Position numbers and translations under genes: made by a program. A model generated the notes under the pieces. It was given only the letters and a program-made list of their open reading frames with translations. It did not search any database and was not told the DNA's origin. Shown one piece after another: positions 5,745 through 5,987 of a DNA stretch of 5,987 nucleotides. The first letter of the stretch is position 1. Each line of letters starts with the position of its first letter. Source of the stretch: Chloroflexota bacterium (lineage in GTDB: Bacteria > Chloroflexota > Anaerolineae > Anaerolineales > UBA4823); NCBI GenBank assembly GCA_017860725.1, contig JAGDMX010000176.1, forward strand, positions 1-5,987, given 5' to 3'.

Positions 5745-5987
5745 TTTTCTGCCTCCATCAAGCTGCTTATCAGCAACTTCATACTGTGGTGAATTTCTTC
5801 TGACCAGTCTGTTGCCCCGGGATCTAAGACTCCTTGCAGCAGGTAGCCGATAGCCTGGGCGACGATCATCCGCGCCGTCAAGTATGGATCGACTGGTTTA
5901 AACGAGCCTTCAGTGATTCCTTCTTGTACTAGACTGGCAAAATAAATCTGGTAGCGCCGGTACGGGGCGATTACCACCTGCCAGACG
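5741..5987 (-). CDS. Probable TetR/AcrR-family regulator, C-terminal part only
   Basis: The frame is open from the right edge to TGA at 5743-5741 and gives 81 residues, so at least the DNA-binding N-terminus (about 110-120 residues) is outside the window. The visible part is all-helical. The stretch LVQEGITEGSFKPVDPYLTA is the characteristic link between late helices of TetR ligand-binding domains, where an EGI-x-EG-x-F-x-P-x-D pattern is common, followed by a helix beginning ARMIVAQAIGYLLQGVL and a last helix ending SSLMEAEK. The assignment rests on this region alone because the helix-turn-helix cannot be seen. It is the first visible gene of the block and overlaps the epimerase start by 4 bp, so it is made from the same transcript and may autoregulate it. 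The ligand is unknown; TetR proteins beside acyl-CoA ligase and dehydrogenase genes often respond to acyl-CoAs. Confidence 0.75.
   Translation of the reverse strand, partial: VWQVVIAPYRRYQIYFASLVQEGITEGSFKPVDPYLTARMIVAQAIGYLLQGVLDPGATDWSEEIHHSMKLLISSLMEAEK

Noticed and set aside
5741..5977. A complete 78-residue gene starting at GTG 5977
   Set aside because: The frame remains open to the window edge, and the sequence matches only the C-terminal half of TetR-type regulators. The GTG is internal.
1..5987. tRNA, rRNA, CRISPR array, insertion sequence or riboswitch
   Set aside because: No cloverleaf, repeat-spacer array, transposase frame or recognisable aptamer was seen; the only non-coding stretches are the two short gaps described.

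Overview
The window is a bacterial gene block in which every gene I can support lies on the minus strand. The order of transcription therefore runs from high to low coordinates. GC content looks to be in the mid-50s percent by eye. Gene spacing is tight, Shine-Dalgarno sites are of the ordinary GGAGG/AGGAA type, and one start codon is TTG. The mix of genes (a large Acs-like acyl-CoA ligase, an acyl-CoA dehydrogenase, two SDR enzymes, an ankyrin protein) fits an environmental heterotroph. Chloroflexota is my best guess, but it rests on general resemblance only and is weak.

Layout in order of transcription: (1) the C-terminal 81 residues of a probable TetR-family regulator, cut by the right edge (5987-5741); (2) an extended-SDR NAD-dependent epimerase/reductase overlapping it by 4 bp (5744-4752); (3) a classical SDR oxidoreductase 11 bp further on (4740-3940); (4) a 155-bp gap with an 84-bp nested palindrome whose core is a perfect 21-bp stem; (5) a 651-residue acyl-CoA synthetase with a TTG start (3784-1829); (6) a 201-bp gap with a 49-bp hyphenated palindrome and a 28-codon ORF that looks like the first residues of a VOC/glyoxalase protein, probably a gene remnant; (7) an intact ankyrin-repeat protein (1627-965); (8) an acyl-CoA dehydrogenase 27 bp further on (937-1), cut by the left edge after 312 residues.

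The most economical reading is a carboxylic-acid catabolic block. The ligase activates a free acid to its CoA thioester, the dehydrogenase makes the alpha,beta-enoyl-CoA, and the two SDRs handle hydroxyl/keto steps on the same or a related compound. The TetR-type protein is the likely local regulator. The substrate cannot be named. The Trp that closes the acetate pocket in true acetyl-CoA synthetases is replaced by Gly, so an acid larger than acetate is likely.

No RNA gene, CRISPR array, insertion sequence or replication origin was seen. The most unusual parts are the two intergenic spaces: a palindrome that does not have the base layout of a terminator, a second palindrome that could be an operator, and the decayed VOC-like start beside it. 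No clearly new multi-gene system is evident.
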